This document shows positions 24,937-36,843 of a stretch of DNA of 64,000 nucleotides, piece after piece. The notes under the pieces are model-generated. The model saw only the letters and a program-made list of their open reading frames with translations, had not been told where the DNA came from and searched no databases. A program made the position numbers and the translations under genes. This DNA comes from Candolleomyces eurysporus (lineage: Eukaryota > Basidiomycota > Agaricomycetes > Agaricales > Psathyrellaceae): contig JANBPK010001037.1 of assembly GCA_027579435.1 (NCBI GenBank), positions 1-64,000 on the forward strand, read 5' to 3'. Positions within the stretch are counted from its first letter, which is position 1. Every line of letters starts with the position of its first letter.

Positions 24937-25860
24937 TCATGATAGCAGTGCAACTATGTCTTCCCTCCCTGCCACTTTCGCGAGCTCCAGAGGCGTAAAT
25001 TCGTCTGGGTCCTAAGAACAGTTTGTCAACGCCCCAAGGTTTCCTTTGCCTCAACACTTACCTGGATGTCCTTGTTCGCGCCCTTCTCTAGTAGCAACCT
25101 TACGACTTCCAGGTGACCTCTGTCGCACGCTAGATGCAGTGGTGTGTAGCCCTAAGATCATATGTCGTCAGTCCGGCGAACCCTCAGCCGCAACAGAGAA
25201 AGCTAGATCGTGGTGGCCTCACATATTCGTCTGGTTGATCGATGTTAGTATCGGGATTGGTTTCCAGCAATGATTTAAGCTTTGCAACATCTCCTCCGAC
25301 CGTAATTCCGTGAATGCTATCGTCCACAACATCTTGGGGACGTGCCATCGAGCTGACACTAACACCGAGCCCCCCAGATCCATCCTGACTGCGTTCCTTC
25401 GGTTTTGAGCTTGAAGGTCTCTCTGACTCCTCATCCGAGTCAAGCAATTCCTCGTCAGGAATATCTTCCTTTAGTTCCGGTTTTGACGACTCCGAGTCCG
25501 ACGGCCCAGCTGCAGCCTCATTCCAACCTAACTCTTTCGCAATTTCTATGTATCTTTTTTCTGCTTCTTCGGGTGCGGTGTATTTGCTTCCCGCTGCTGC
25601 CCAAGCGTCCCATTTAGCACGACCGGTCATATCGAATATGCTTGGTTTAGACGTCGTCGGTTTAACAGCCACGGTCAGGTACTTGAACAGCCCGTATAAC
25701 TATACGGTCAATATTATTAGCGCTGCCTCGCTCGCGGACGAGGGGTGAACTGGGTGTGAACCTCTAACTTTATGTTGTTTGAAGCACCACCTGCTGAAGA
25801 CGAGTTGGATAGATAAGCAGCTGCATTGTGGAATGTCGGCGAAGGAGTGTGGCTAGACAT
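24937..25860 (-). CDS. Acyl-CoA-binding domain protein with ankyrin repeats (ACBD6-like)
   Basis: Four exons: 25860-25762, 25699-25223, 25151-25062 and 25011-24937, giving 246 residues. The N-terminal ACB domain is recognised from FHNAAAYLS, KLELYGLFKYLTVA, and FDMTGRAKWDAWAAAG with the conserved Lys-Trp pair that contacts the acyl-CoA. An acidic Ser-rich linker follows. Two to three ankyrin repeats then occur, including YTPLHLACDRGHLEVVRLLL and FTPLELAKVAGREDIVALL. This domain order is that of ACBD6, which binds long-chain acyl-CoA and may hand it to lipid-modifying enzymes; that role is family knowledge, not seen here. Junctions keep frame throughout. Confidence 0.9.
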
Positions 25861-26008
25861 GGATTAAATCGTGAACGTTCGATGGAAAGCAAACCAAGAC
25901 GCATGTCAGTCAGGCAAAAGGTTATCCAACATTACGTAAGCGCTAATGTTCTTTCTACAGAGCTCTCCGGTACACAAGTCGTCTATGATAACCTTCTTTC
26001 AAACGAAT

Positions 26009-27634
26009 CTAAACCAAGCCAGCAGCCTTCATAGCCTAAAGAGAAATAAAGTAAATACCAATGTCCAGGAAGGATGAGCTTTCAACTTACCTTGAGAATC
26101 TCTACACCGATCTTGGCAGGGCTATCGGTCACAATGGCGCCAGCAGCTTCCAAGGCTCTGACTTTGTCGACAGCAGCACCTGTGTTCTTACGTTTAGTGC
26201 ACGTTCATCGGAATGGAATTAAAAGTGGGGGTACACGCACCCTTGCCACCGGCAATGATAGCTCCGGCGTGACCCATACGCCTTCCAGGAGGGGCAGTGC
26301 GGCCAGCAATGAACCCGACGACGGGCTTGGGGTTCTTCCTGGTCTTGTTATACTTTTCGAGGTATTCGGCAGCTTCCTCCTCCATGGATCCACCAATCTC
26401 ACCAATAATAACAATGCCTATTTGAGTTAGGATTAGCATCCGAGATGTCACCAACTGCCAGCGCCGCCAGTTGACGGAAAAAAGGAACCGAGCGCACCTT
26501 CTGTGTTAGGGTCCTCAAGGAAGACCTTGACGGCGTCTAGATGTGTGGTGCCGGGGAAGGGGTCTCCTCCAATACCGACGCAAAGCGATTGGCCCAATCC
26601 AACATCCGTGGTTTGTGCGACGGCTTCGTACGTTAAAGTTCCCGAACGTGAGACGATACCTGGGAAAGGACAAGAGAATCTCAGCGACTTTGTCCTTCTT
26701 CTTCAATGAAGCAAGGCTGCAGCATACCGATTTTGCCCGGCTTGTGGATATGTCCCGGTTGGATCCCCATCTTGCATCCCAAGGGGTTGATAACTGAAGG
26801 AGAAACGCGTCAGTCAGTGTCCACGAATCAGAGGGGAGCGCCTGCGTCCTCCACGGTTACAGACGGTTACAGCGCGGAGGAGCTCCGCTCCGGAGATGGG
26901 AGTCGGAAAGATAACACTCACTTCCGGGGCAGTTAGGACCAACGAGGCGGGAGCGGGACTGGCTCTTGAGGGCATTCATGACCTGGAGAGCGAAAGAGAG
27001 TAAATACGTCATTCACGGGTCCTTGCCGCGAGGAAATCCAGTACGAACGCGAATCTCGTCGGATTGAGGAATGCCTTCGGTGATGCACACAATGAGAGGA
27101 ATTTCGTTCTCGATGGCTTCAATGATAGCATCTGCGGCAGTGGGAGGGGGGACGTAGAGGACGGTAGCATCCGGTTTTGTCTCCTTGACGGCCTGTCGTC
27201 GTTCCAAGTTTAACAACGTCTCCAATATGATTCTAGGAAGAACCTTACCTCTTGAACGGAGCCAAAGATGGGGAGGCCAAGGTGTGTCTGGCCGGCCTTC
27301 TTTGGTGATACTCCTCCAACCATCTTGGTGCCATACGCGAGTGCTTCACGGACATGGAAAGTTCCCTAAAACCAACGTCGGTAAGGGGTTTTTTGATACA
27401 ATTTTCGCTTCGGGACCTACAGTCTTTCCTGTTAGACCTTGGCAGAGTACTTTGGTGTCCTTGTGGATGAGCAAGTTCTTAATGGTGTCCTCGTAGCTCT
27501 TCCGCGAGGCGGACGAAGAAAACGCCCGGCGTCCACCTGGATGTGATCCAAGGCGTTAGTTGGTACCCTTTGCTCAGACAACGCGTCGAAAACTTACCGC
27601 AATGGAGCAGAGAGCGACTAGCTTGGTGGAACAT
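26009..27634 (-). CDS. LSC1: Succinyl-CoA ligase subunit alpha, mitochondrial
   Basis: Ten exons: 27634-27598, 27536-27421, 27365-27249, 27192-27049, 26982-26922, 26793-26728, 26659-26498, 26417-26241, 26179-26091 and 26035-26009, giving 331 residues. The N-terminus is a Ser/Arg-rich mitochondrial presequence. The CoA-binding domain shows [13 protein letters not shown]. The ligase part includes [21 protein letters not shown] and [10 protein letters not shown]. The phosphohistidine loop is [17 protein letters not shown]. With the beta subunit it converts succinyl-CoA to succinate in the TCA cycle with substrate-level phosphorylation. The last coding exon is only nine codons (AMKAAGLV plus stop). 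Confidence 0.96.
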
Positions 27635-27999
27635 GGTATAGAGGTAAGGTAGGGTATCAAAATTGTCCTCCCCTTCCCTCTCGTCATCCAGCAGACGTGG
27701 AAATTGGCCCGTAACGATCAATGTTTGATGATGTTTAGACCAAATTAGGCAGCCTACCGCAAGGTCGCCTGCTCCAAGCCTACCAGTTACCGGTGTCCGA
27801 AGTGGATAAAAAGCGAAAAGTCGGACAGAAGTGTAACATGTGCGAAATCCGATCCATTGTGATACAAAATTATACTTGAAATTCTTACCGGTTATAATAC
27901 TGCCTTCTACCGTACATATATTACCGCTACTACCATCTCATTTTTTCCATCGCCAGTGTGGCGAGGCTCTAATTATCCAAGGTCCTTGAAAATTCCATC
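27635..27999. other. Intergenic region
   Basis: 365 bases upstream of LSC1 and downstream of the karyopherin gene, both on minus. No coding signal is seen. It should hold the LSC1 promoter. Confidence 0.5.
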
Positions 28000-30900
28000 C
28001 TACTGCTGAAGTCCATTGCGTCGCCTATCCCGTGCCTTCCGTGACGAACGAGTGAATGAGAGAATGGCATACTTGACTTTATCATATTGCTGAGCGCTTA
28101 TTGCTCTGGTCCAGGGAGAAGAATGTCAGTGCCGTCACCCTCAATGAACTCAAAAGTAAACAACTACTCACGCTGTCACGTCGTTGAGCAGCTGTAGCTT
28201 CGCCTCGTTCGGGGCGGAACCGGCTGGTAGCTGCTCCAATACGGGCCCTAACCAACCGACCAGCTGGGTAGACCAACCCTGAGCCAGGTGCCGGAAGATT
28301 GACACAATATTTGCTGCAGCATCCTCTGGGAAGGTGCCAATCAAGCCAGAAAGGAGGCACCCCAAAAGATGGTAACCTTCTTTACTAATTGTGCTTTTAA
28401 TCGCTGCCGCGTAAATGGGGTATTTGGGAGGCTGTTCGCGCCGAGTCGGGTCCATGCATTCGTGATTTAGGATGCTCAAGATGAGTTCCAACGAACTGAA
28501 TATCGTGTCACTCTGCACAACCTGAAGTCCCGCCAGAGCACCACCAAAGGCAAGGGGGAAAGACGACGATTCAAAGAGGATGTCAGGCGCCATCTCCTGT
28601 AGCCGTATCAACACTTGGACATAGTCCTCGACAACTATAGTGCCACGATTAAGAATCAGCCAACAACCCCAATAGATTGAATAACTTCACTCACCCTCGG
28701 CATGTTCTCTGGGAGAACTCGTTTGGAGTATGGCAACAAACTTCCTGGTAGACCTTTCGTAAAATTCCTTGAACGATCCTCGCAGATTGGGGTCTTCGTC
28801 GTTGCCAAACCGGCCGATGACCTTCCCGGGGATCCACAGGTAACTCGAGATTCCGGTAGCTTCAAACGAGAACGACATCCGAGCAACAATTGAAGGTGCA
28901 ACCGACAGCGCAGAATCCCCGAAAAAGTCCAGACCTCTTCGAATGACGCGCGTAATACGATCGGCGAGTTCTTCATCAGCGCCAAACTTGAGGGTAAAGG
29001 TATCGAATATTTGCCACGACTGTTCGCAAGTTTGTTGGCATGCTGCAGGTAGCTGGTTGCCAAAGCCGCGAATCACATGAAGCATCGTTTCGAGATTTTC
29101 CAACCCATCTATGGTCGAGGCAAAAATGAGAACGACAGTCGACGAGAAATCGTGATTAACAGAGCTCACCGCTGGACTCCTGGATCTGGGCCTTCGTTGG
29201 AGCTGTAGTCTGGGTGGTGATAGCGTGCAGCTGAGCGAGAATATCAAAAGCGAAGGTTCGCAACGATTCTGCCGCAGGTTCCATTTTCATGGCACTAATA
29301 ACGTTCCCAATGGCTTCGTACACTTGTCTCCTATCGTCTTGCACGAGCTTCTTTCCAATGGTCGACAAGAACGTATGCAAGGTGGGTAAGAAGTCGACAA
29401 GATGCTGTTGTTCGAATACAACACGTCAGTACCGGTAACCAAAACTAACCCAAAGTCACTACGTACCTTCTTGCAATCTTGGCAAATATATTTCAGTGCT
29501 TGCCCAGCGGCAGCGCACACCTCCGTATCCTGAGCCTCAAACCCAGAAGAGACATAGGTTAAGAGACCAGGAATATAAGTTGGGTGCGCGTCGATCCACT
29601 CGGAATAGCGGGAGATGATGAGCAAGGCAGCGTATCGAACGCGAGGATGCGTCGGAAGGGATGAGATGAGGTCCATAATTTGCGGGACAGCGACATCGTC
29701 TTGAGGATCCAGCTCCGCCCCCATGGACCGCATAGCAAAGAGGGGCCCCTCGATCTCTTGCCATGTAACCTGCTCCGGCCCTCGTGCAAGAGCGGTAACG
29801 ATGATTTGGTGAGTCGCCAACAAGCAATTCTCGGTCCCAAGGACGGCGCAGCAATCCTTCAGGGTGTCTCCCATCACATGCCGGAAGGAGCGGAACGAGT
29901 CCATTTCTTGCCCGGTCAGCGTCGCCAAATCGGCAGGGAACTGCAAGTGAGTGAGCATGACTTGCATCAGGGACTTGTATGCATCGAGGAAGAGAGGTGA
30001 AATGGATGAGATGGCCCTCTTCTTCTGGATATTTTGGGCAAGCCTCATCCAGAACGTGAACGTGATTGGGACGATGTCGAGGTCAGGGTATGCCGAACAC
30101 TCTCCAATGGCCTCGACGATGGGGAAGAAGGTTTCCGTGTGTTCCAGCAACAATACGCGGTACGTCTCGCCGGCCTCGGTGAAAATTCGAGCCAACCCTC
30201 TGACCCTGTCTGCATCTTCCTGCAACCGACCGATCTCCCCTTTCAGAGCGATGAGGCGTGGAACAATGAGCTCGATCACGGGCATGTTGTCATCGATTTC
30301 TTGTGTTTCGTGGATGAGTTCGCAGATAACGTCGACTGCCTGGTCAAAGAGCTCGTCCGATGAAAGAGCTTCAAAGACTGCGACGAGGAGTGGGGTGTTG
30401 GCAAAGTCGGACGCCATAATCTCTCCCGCCACCAACCAAGTCCGGACACAGTTGAATATTTGGTTGCGAACGGTCACGGTGACCCCTTCAAAGGATGAGT
30501 ATCGCGGTGGGATAACAACCGATCGAGCTCATACCAGATGCCTGAAAATACATGGACAACAGCTCCAACAATCTTTGAGTGTTATTGGTGAGCAAGACGT
30601 CCACCCGCGCCCTGTATTCGTCATCCTTTCATGAAAGAGATGTCACTTTGCAAACGGGCGTGAAAGAAAAGATCCACTCACTGTAAGCGGGATCCTCGTA
30701 TTCCCATTCACTTCTTCTGGAAGGATAGTCAGAAACTGCAACAGGGTCGGTACTGTGGCGGGGTTCATCCCGAAAGTATCAATCATCTGCTGTACAGGGT
30801 TCTCCCAATCTGGCAACTGCAAGGCGATCCCGGCAAGGGCAAGACACAGTTGGACGATGATCGTGCGAGGACCAGTATGATATCTCTGTAACGCTTCTAA

Positions 30901-31290
30901 TAGTGTATCCCGCAGCGCTGGTAGGTTCTCGGGAGTCACTTGATGAAGATCATATGTGACCTGTAAGATGATCAAATGAATCAGGATACGAGGAAAGGGT
31001 GTGGAGAGCAGTGCACACCTTTGCCCTAAAGGTTTGCGCCGCAAAGAGTTTGGCCCCAGGAGGAGCATCTTGATTCTGGAGGAGGACATTGCATACTGCC
31101 CAGGCTTCAGGCTACGATAGCGGATTGCAGACAAGTCAGAGGTGCTGGTCGGGATATTGGCCACAGGCGAAAGACAATTTACAGAGTGTTGAAAATCCTG
31201 GAGCCAGGAATTTGCACTTTCGAGGGACGCCTTGTCTGGAGCACGGCTGAACACGTCGAGTGCTGATATGAGTGCTTGGATATCAGCCAT
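28000..31290 (-). CDS. MTR10: Importin-beta family karyopherin, Mtr10/Transportin-3 type
   Basis: Nine exons: 31290-31183, 31111-31019, 30960-30682, 30625-30535, 30485-29467, 29404-29170, 29108-28695, 28634-28172 and 28105-28000, giving 935 residues, as expected for the family. It is a HEAT-repeat protein throughout. The N-terminus has the importin-beta/Xpo1-like segment (WLQDFQHS, NVLLQNQDAPPGAKLFAAQT). The segment ELLSMYFQASG and the end KYAILSFTRSSRKARDRRR resemble TNPO3/Mtr10, which imports SR-type RNA-binding proteins and affects tRNA traffic. The start at 31290 (ADIQALISALDVF) is preferred over an in-frame Met far upstream, because the intervening stretch has no domain character. Confidence 0.92.
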
Positions 31291-31767
31291 CTTTATGCTC
31301 AGAGTATTAAGATTGAGGAGGTTGAAAGAAAAGAGATGAAGGTAATTTACAGAGAAGTCGCGTCTGATTTGCAGTTGTTGACATGATGACCACACAAAAG
31401 ACAGCATCTTATCGGCTCCATTTCTCCGGTCGTCCTCCTCCACAGCAGTGCAGCAAAGCTTTTTATTAGAGAGCAGAACCGTGGTATATTGGCATAAAAA
31501 GGGGTCCGCTAAAGACAATGACATTCCATAAAAGAATCGTACTAAATCGAGAGTGAGAGTGAAAGAGAAAGCCAAACGAAATGATATCCTAAAGGAGTGT
31601 GGATGTTCGTAATCGAGTCGAGACGAAGACGAAGAAATGAGTAAAGGCGAGGTAACGTATGAAATGGTGTACAGAAGGTAGCAAATATACTAGAAAGGAG
31701 GTATCGACAGCATCCAGTGTCAAAGGGCGTTCCAAGATATCGGAGAAAGATGAGGGGGGCAGCGCCT
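31291..31767. other. Intergenic region between septin and karyopherin genes
   Basis: 477 bases holding the karyopherin promoter and the septin 3' end. A minus-strand frame that reads through from the karyopherin start has no recognisable content. No gene is called. Confidence 0.5.
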
Positions 31768-33496
31768 TTACGTACGGAGGAAGCCCTTCTTCCTGCCGGT
31801 CTATAACAAATGCATGCGTTAGTGGGGCGGAGGATGTGGATGCTAGGCGTACTTACAGAGGCCTTCTCCGGAGTCAAAGGTCGGCCGCTCTCGATCCTTC
31901 GCTTCTTATCCTCAAGCTCGGCGCGTTGCTTCTCAAGGGCATCCTTCATTTCCTTGTGGCGCGCGTAAAGCTCCTCTTCAGATTGCTTGAGCTTGGACTC
32001 CTTCTCTTGCACCTTCTGCTGGAAGACCATCTTCATCTCGGCTTCCATCTTGGCGAGCTTAGCCTCGTGCAAGATTCGCTCTTCCTGGAGACGGGCAGCA
32101 GGGCTAAACAAAGAAAAGATGTCAACGCCAGTGTCAGAAAAGGTTGAATGACATTAGCCTACTTGATCTCCTTGAAGACGGAGGAATCCTGTGCGACACC
32201 CATGCTGTAGAGCTTTTCTGTTCGCCAATTCTCGTAGAGAACGTCGTTTGTGTATTCTCTCAGCTCCTCCATGTAGGTACGGACGAGCATCTGTCGGAGC
32301 TTGACAAAATCGCAGTGGTCCTCGTTGTCCACCTCGACAACACCCCAAGGATACGCACGTCCGCGGACTTGACGACGGTCGGGGGTTTCTACGATCTTAT
32401 CGGAACCGACGACAGCAAAGGGGATCTTGCTGGCAATCTCCTCCGCCTCCGCGAGAGTCTCCTCATCCTCATTCTCATAAGTAGGGGCTTGGAAGATGTG
32501 GATATTGTGGTGGGCAATATCCGCGAGGATCTACAATCAATCGACACGTCAATGACACGGATGGGAAAGAAGACTCATATTATCACACACCCTTTGCTTG
32601 AAGTCAGCGACTTCTTCGTCGGTCAAGGTATCCGCCTTAGCAATGATGGGAATGAGGTTGACTTTGGTGTGCAATCGACGCATGAATTCAATGTCAATCT
32701 GCTTCAAGCTACCCGATTTGATTAGTCCCTGCCGCGTCGGGATACGTGGAAAGGAGGGCTTACGAGTGGCCGGTAGGCTGGATGAAGTAGAGACATGCGT
32801 GGACGCGGTTGTCAATGACCTTGGTTCGGTTGACACGGTTCTCCTGCTCGAGATACGAATCGAAGCGAGACTCGATGTTCTCGACGATGGGTTTCCAGCT
32901 AGTTCACGCGTATGTGAGTTGGCAGACGCGTCGCAACAGGGGGCAAGGAAGACCGACCTGTCATCATTGTTCACAAAGTCACCAAAGCCGGGGGTGTCGA
33001 CGACGGTTAAATGAAGTCGAACACCGTTCTCCTCGATATCTTTACGTCAAACAGAGTGGATAAGCAAGTGGGTGCCAGCGAGTGAAAAATGGACGTACCC
33101 GCGCCAATACTCTCAATCGCAACGGTCTTGGGCCGCTCTGCTGAAGGAGGAAGGGGCTCCTTGGGCGGGTAGAGAGTGGTGTTGAAGAGAGTATTGACCA
33201 AGGTGGACTTTCCAAGCCCAGACTCGCCTGTCGCGGACAAAGGGTTAGCAACGAGCCAGGATGACGAGTCGCCCGGAAAACACACCAACAACCATGACCG
33301 TGAACTGGAAGCCCTTGCGCACACTCTTCCTGTGCACCTGGTTGGGGAGATTTGCGAAACCAACATAGCCCATGAGCTTTTTGCGAATGATGTTGGATGC
33401 AGGACCCTGGGGAGGTGCCACGAGCGAGGGGTTTGAGCTGTTGGCGTAACCGTTGCCAGAGACGTCGGTGGTGCGGGACATGTAGGACTCAGCCAT
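31768..33496 (-). CDS. CDC3: Septin, Cdc3 type
   Basis: Eight exons: 33496-33286, 33227-33099, 33039-32958, 32898-32764, 32708-32591, 32530-32163, 32103-31857 and 31800-31768, giving 440 residues. The GTPase domain shows G1 GESGLGKS, G3 DTPGFGDF and G4 IAKADT. The septin unique element includes [22 protein letters not shown]-terminal coiled coil ([20 protein letters not shown] and following heptads) precedes the end GRKKGFLRT. The [11 protein letters not shown] opening and the KKGFLR end are characteristic of Cdc3. Septins form heteropolymeric rings at the bud neck or septum and along hyphae. The last 33-base exon supplies the conserved C-terminus. Confidence 0.95.
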
Positions 33497-33831
33497 CTGG
33501 ACGAAGAACGGTAAGGAAGAGAAAGGAGGGGAGGGAAGGGAGAAAAAATTACTTTTAAGTGGGTAGGGAGAGGGGGGAGGAAAGAAGTCGGGCGATGTTG
33601 GCTTTGTTTGGCTCGGGTGGCCAAATACGAGTCCAGTTTCGGTTTGGGCAAGACCGTCTGTCCCAATCACTCCTCAAATTCTACAAATTCTAAAATAAAA
33701 TATACGTACCCAGGAAAGCTTCATTCTGGCTCTTCTGGGCTTCTTCTCCTTCATCTCGACGAGTATTTCAATGCACACGAGGCTGCCGCATTTTTTGCAC
33801 TAGATTACAAGATTCAATATTCACTACAAGT
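33497..33831. other. Intergenic region upstream of septin
   Basis: 335 bases containing the septin promoter and the 3' end of the next minus-strand gene. No exon is recognised. Confidence 0.5.
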
Positions 33832-34311
33832 CTACTGTGCCTCGCCCACTCCGTCCTCCTCTTCAAACAGCTTCGCATCAATATACAGCTCAAACATTGC
33901 ATTTGCCTCGCAGACATCACACGAGCATCCGTTCATGTGGTGATCGTCGTCGTCGCCGCACGACCCGTATGCCGAGGTTGTTGGTGATGAAAACACCGTC
34001 GAAGGAGAGCTCGCTGGCGACGAGCCAATCGTCCTCTCTGGTGTCCGGTACCGTGTCATTTTCTCCCGTCTTCGCTCGAGTGGTTTGGAGTAGGGATGAG
34101 CCTGCGAGGCTCGGCCTCTCGATTTCGTCGTGTTTTCTGAATCGTCTCCGAATGTCCCGTATATAGTCCTGCCTCGTGCTCCAAATGGAGCCGGGCCACG
34201 CATTAAATCCTTGCTTCCTGCCAGCGTTCGACGGTACGCCCCAAGATTGACGCGAAGCGCAGAGCGTCCAGGAGACTGGCGGAAAAGGGAGTCGGAGATA
34301 TTAGAGTTCAT
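33832..34311 (-). CDS. Orphan protein with C-terminal CSCDVC motif
   Basis: A single open frame of about 159 residues from the Met at 34311 (168 if the in-frame Met at 34338 is used) to a TAG at 33832. The N-terminal part is basic and Arg/Ser/Gly-rich. A Ser/Pro/Thr-rich segment (SSPASSPSTVFSSPTTS) follows, then an acidic-His run (CGDDDDHHMNG), a CSCDVC cluster and an acidic end (KLFEEEDGVGEAQ). Four Cys within about 20 residues could bind metal. I do not recognise a family. Support for being coding: it is a long uninterrupted frame in an otherwise gene-sized gap with clustered biased composition. Confidence 0.5.
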   Translation of the reverse strand: MNSNISDSLFRQSPGRSALRVNLGAYRRTLAGSKDLMRGPAPFGARGRTIYGTFGDDSENTTKSRGRASQAHPYSKPLERRREKMTRYRTPERTIGSSPASSPSTVFSSPTTSAYGSCGDDDDHHMNGCSCDVCEANAMFELYIDAKLFEEEDGVGEAQ

Positions 34312-34338
34312 AATTTTGTCGTGTCGTCGTGCCTGCAC

Positions 34339-34841
34339 GAGTTATTAGGAGTGGATAGATATAATTAAAGGGATATGAAGTTGGAATATGAATCGAAGGA
34401 ATGACTGTGGAGAGGTAACAAGACCTCGGGTTGGTGAGGGCAGTTCAGCTGCGACCCATCACTCTTATATGTCTCCCCTTTGCTGTTTCGGCTACATGAG
34501 CATCAGTCTAAACAAAGGTCAATTGTGCTCAGTGGCCAGCACGAGGACAAAGCGATCCAATTGCGGGAGGTTTCTGCGCACTATGCAAGGATAATGGAAC
34601 AAACTCCAGTGGCTCACCAAGTGGCGGCCACTCGTTCAGTGGTCAGCCATTCATGATAGTTCAGAGCCATGGATTAGGCCACAAGTCAATTGAAGTCTAA
34701 ATAGATGTCAGCGATAGAAAAGGGCCGTGAAAGCAAAGTCGCTCTCACCTCAGCGTGAACAAGTGAATCATGCGGATCACACGAACGTTCGACTCCAGCA
34801 CGTTTACGAAGAGAAAGCAATGAATATTATGCGTCTATAGA
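34339..34841. other. Intergenic region
   Basis: About 500 bases between two minus-strand genes. ORFs present are short and featureless. It includes a direct repeat-like pair with GTGGC and CAGTGG words near 34530-34650. No gene is recognised. Confidence 0.5.
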
Positions 34842-35731
34842 TTATGACTGGATAGTAGGCAGCCACTCCTTGGGGAAGTCCGCAATGGAAACCGGACGGA
34901 GTGGTCTATTACGGAGATGGTCACCCTTCTTCGCCTTGCGAACCTTGGCATAGACGTGTCGCATATCGACAGGAAGGTCGCTAAAGGTGTCTTTCGAGTC
35001 CTACAGAAGAAATACACTCAATAGCAGCTCACAGAAGACGAACAAACCAAAGACTCACATTTGCCTCGACAACCAAACGGTCCAACGCGTCGCTCACCCA
35101 TTTCAGGTTCATTTCCGCATTCCGATGAGTATCAGAGGAGATTTTGATGTAGCCATTCCCCCATGCCTCGTCCTCCATGACCCCAGCATCTTTCGGTGGG
35201 TTCGGCGTCCACCGCGGTCCTGCCAGCAGCTTCAGTTTGTGGACAGCAGCGGCGTCCTTCAGCGGCAAATCGTCGACCGCGACGACAATGGAACGCTTTG
35301 CCAACGCGGGGTGCTGCTCTCCCTGGTAATGGACCTCCTTCACGTATATTGGTGTCTCCTTGGAGCTTGGTGGAATAAATGGTTGTCGGTAAGCTAACAA
35401 ACAACAATGAGTTCACTTCCGGCCAAGAAAACATTTGGGTGTACTCACCGACTAGTTTGGGCATTTCATGTTCAATCAATCGAAGGTAGTGCAGAACCTG
35501 CCTCTTCTCCATCAGAAGATGGTGACCCAGCGACGGTGAATCCTGTACGAGGCCCGGTTCCGACACCAAGACGAAGAGGTCATCCTCCGAGATGTTTTCT
35601 TCCAGCACGGTCTTGGTTCTCCTCGCCATAACGGGGGAGGACACCGACAGGGACCTTGAGAGGACATGCGAGGTGCATGGCCTGGACAATGAACGCGCCA
35701 GGCCAACAGAACGCGCCAAAGTAGAAGCCAT
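34842..35731 (-). CDS. RSM24: Mitochondrial small ribosomal subunit protein mS35 (MRP-S28/Rsm24 family)
   Basis: Three exons: 35731-35449, 35393-35059 and 35000-34842, giving 258 residues. The N-terminus (ASTLARSVGLARSLSRP) is a mitochondrial presequence. The core carries KRSIVVAVDDLPL and KLLAGPRWTPN, then GYIKISSDTHRNAEMNLKW and the WVSDALDRLVVEAN segment typical of the MRP-S28 domain. The Met at 35731 is preferred over the GTG-type extension in front of it. The protein belongs to the small subunit of the mitochondrial ribosome. It is divergent from the DUF866 gene, with 151 bases between start codons. Confidence 0.88.
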
Positions 35732-35882
35732 TTGCTGGACAGTCACCAAAAAGAGTTTTGTGCCAAGTCAATAGGCCCGTTGACATTTCGGGATGCTTGG
35801 AAGCCTTTGCACAACATCTGCAAATACACATTGGATAGGGGCCGATCTCCGTTTTGGGAACTCGTTCTACCAATCGTCCACC

Positions 35883-36731
35883 ATGGTCGTAAGTTGCAGG
35901 ACCTCCTTGCGATACTACAGAATATCTAACCAGCTCTAGAAACTGAAGCTATCTATAGGCGCAACCTTGGAGAACGTAACATCTCTTGAGCCATTCTCCA
36001 ATGATTTCGAATACTTCTTTGAAGTAGGCACTTTCTATTGCTGTTAATCTCCACCCTAATCTGTAATCGACGACCAGGTCCAGTGCACAAGCTGCCGGGA
36101 GACGCACCCCAAGCATGTTGCTTTGAATCGCATAGTTAGTAGCGACCACTGGTCTTTACCTCACCTCGCCGGGTCTCTCAAACGCACTTGATTTCGCTTT
36201 GCAGGATGAACATGAAATATCCGGAGGGAAGAACGCCAAAGCTCATTTCGTTTGGAAATGCGGAAACTGTACACTCACCCAAATCTCTTTTCCGCTCATG
36301 ACTCTAGTTTCTGATTAGTCAAGTCTCCTAGGCAAGCGCGAATCCTCTGCAAAATTCAACACTTCCAGTGCCGTGAAGCCATACGTTGCTGAAAACGGAC
36401 AATTGCAGCCTATTCTCGAAATAGAATGTCGTGGCTTGGAATTCGTTGGCTTTGATCCCAGGGTAGGTGTTGTCTTTTCTATTTCTGCATCATGTCATAT
36501 TCATTGGACACTCCCTGTGCTCAGGGCACCTGGAAATGTGTTGGTGCTGAGAGCGGAACTAAATTCGACGATGTGGATCTCAACGAACCTGAATGGGTAG
36601 ATTACGACGAAAAGGTGAGCTTCGAAACATATGGAAGGATGACATATCTGGCCTAATCGGTTACGTGCTTAATCTAGACTCAGTTGCCTGTCGGCGTCTC
36701 CGAATTTAAAAGCGAATGGAGTCGTGCCTAG
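35883..36731 (+). CDS. CXXC zinc-binding protein of the DUF866/UPF0587 family
   Basis: Seven exons: 35883-35888, 35940-36023, 36078-36134, 36205-36268, 36332-36462, 36525-36614 and 36678-36731, giving 161 residues. The first coding exon is just ATG GTC. Two CxxC pairs that bind zinc are visible: CTSC (in VQCTSCRETHPKHVAL) and CGNC, the latter split by an intron. ECRGLEFVGFDPRGTWKC and the end SEFKSEWSRA are family signatures (human C1orf123/CZIB). The biochemical role in fungi is unclear. Every junction restores the family alignment, including the unusual 6-base start exon. Confidence 0.9.
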
Positions 36732-36843
36732 AACCTGATAATAGCAAATGTGAAGCAAGGGTACCGAAGGAATGACAGATATAACCGTGTACAGTAACCA
36801 TACTCAAAATCTCCTAACCACAGCTTGACCTATCGAACCCATC

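Noticed and set aside
29951..30634. 227-residue plus-strand ORF
   Set aside because: It is antisense to the karyopherin exon 5, where the minus-strand protein continues unbroken for 340 residues with HEAT-repeat character.
31291..31575. Upstream in-frame Met extending the karyopherin N-terminus by about 95 residues
   Set aside because: The added stretch is hydrophobic or compositionally odd without family resemblance. The Met at 31290 matches the expected karyopherin start.
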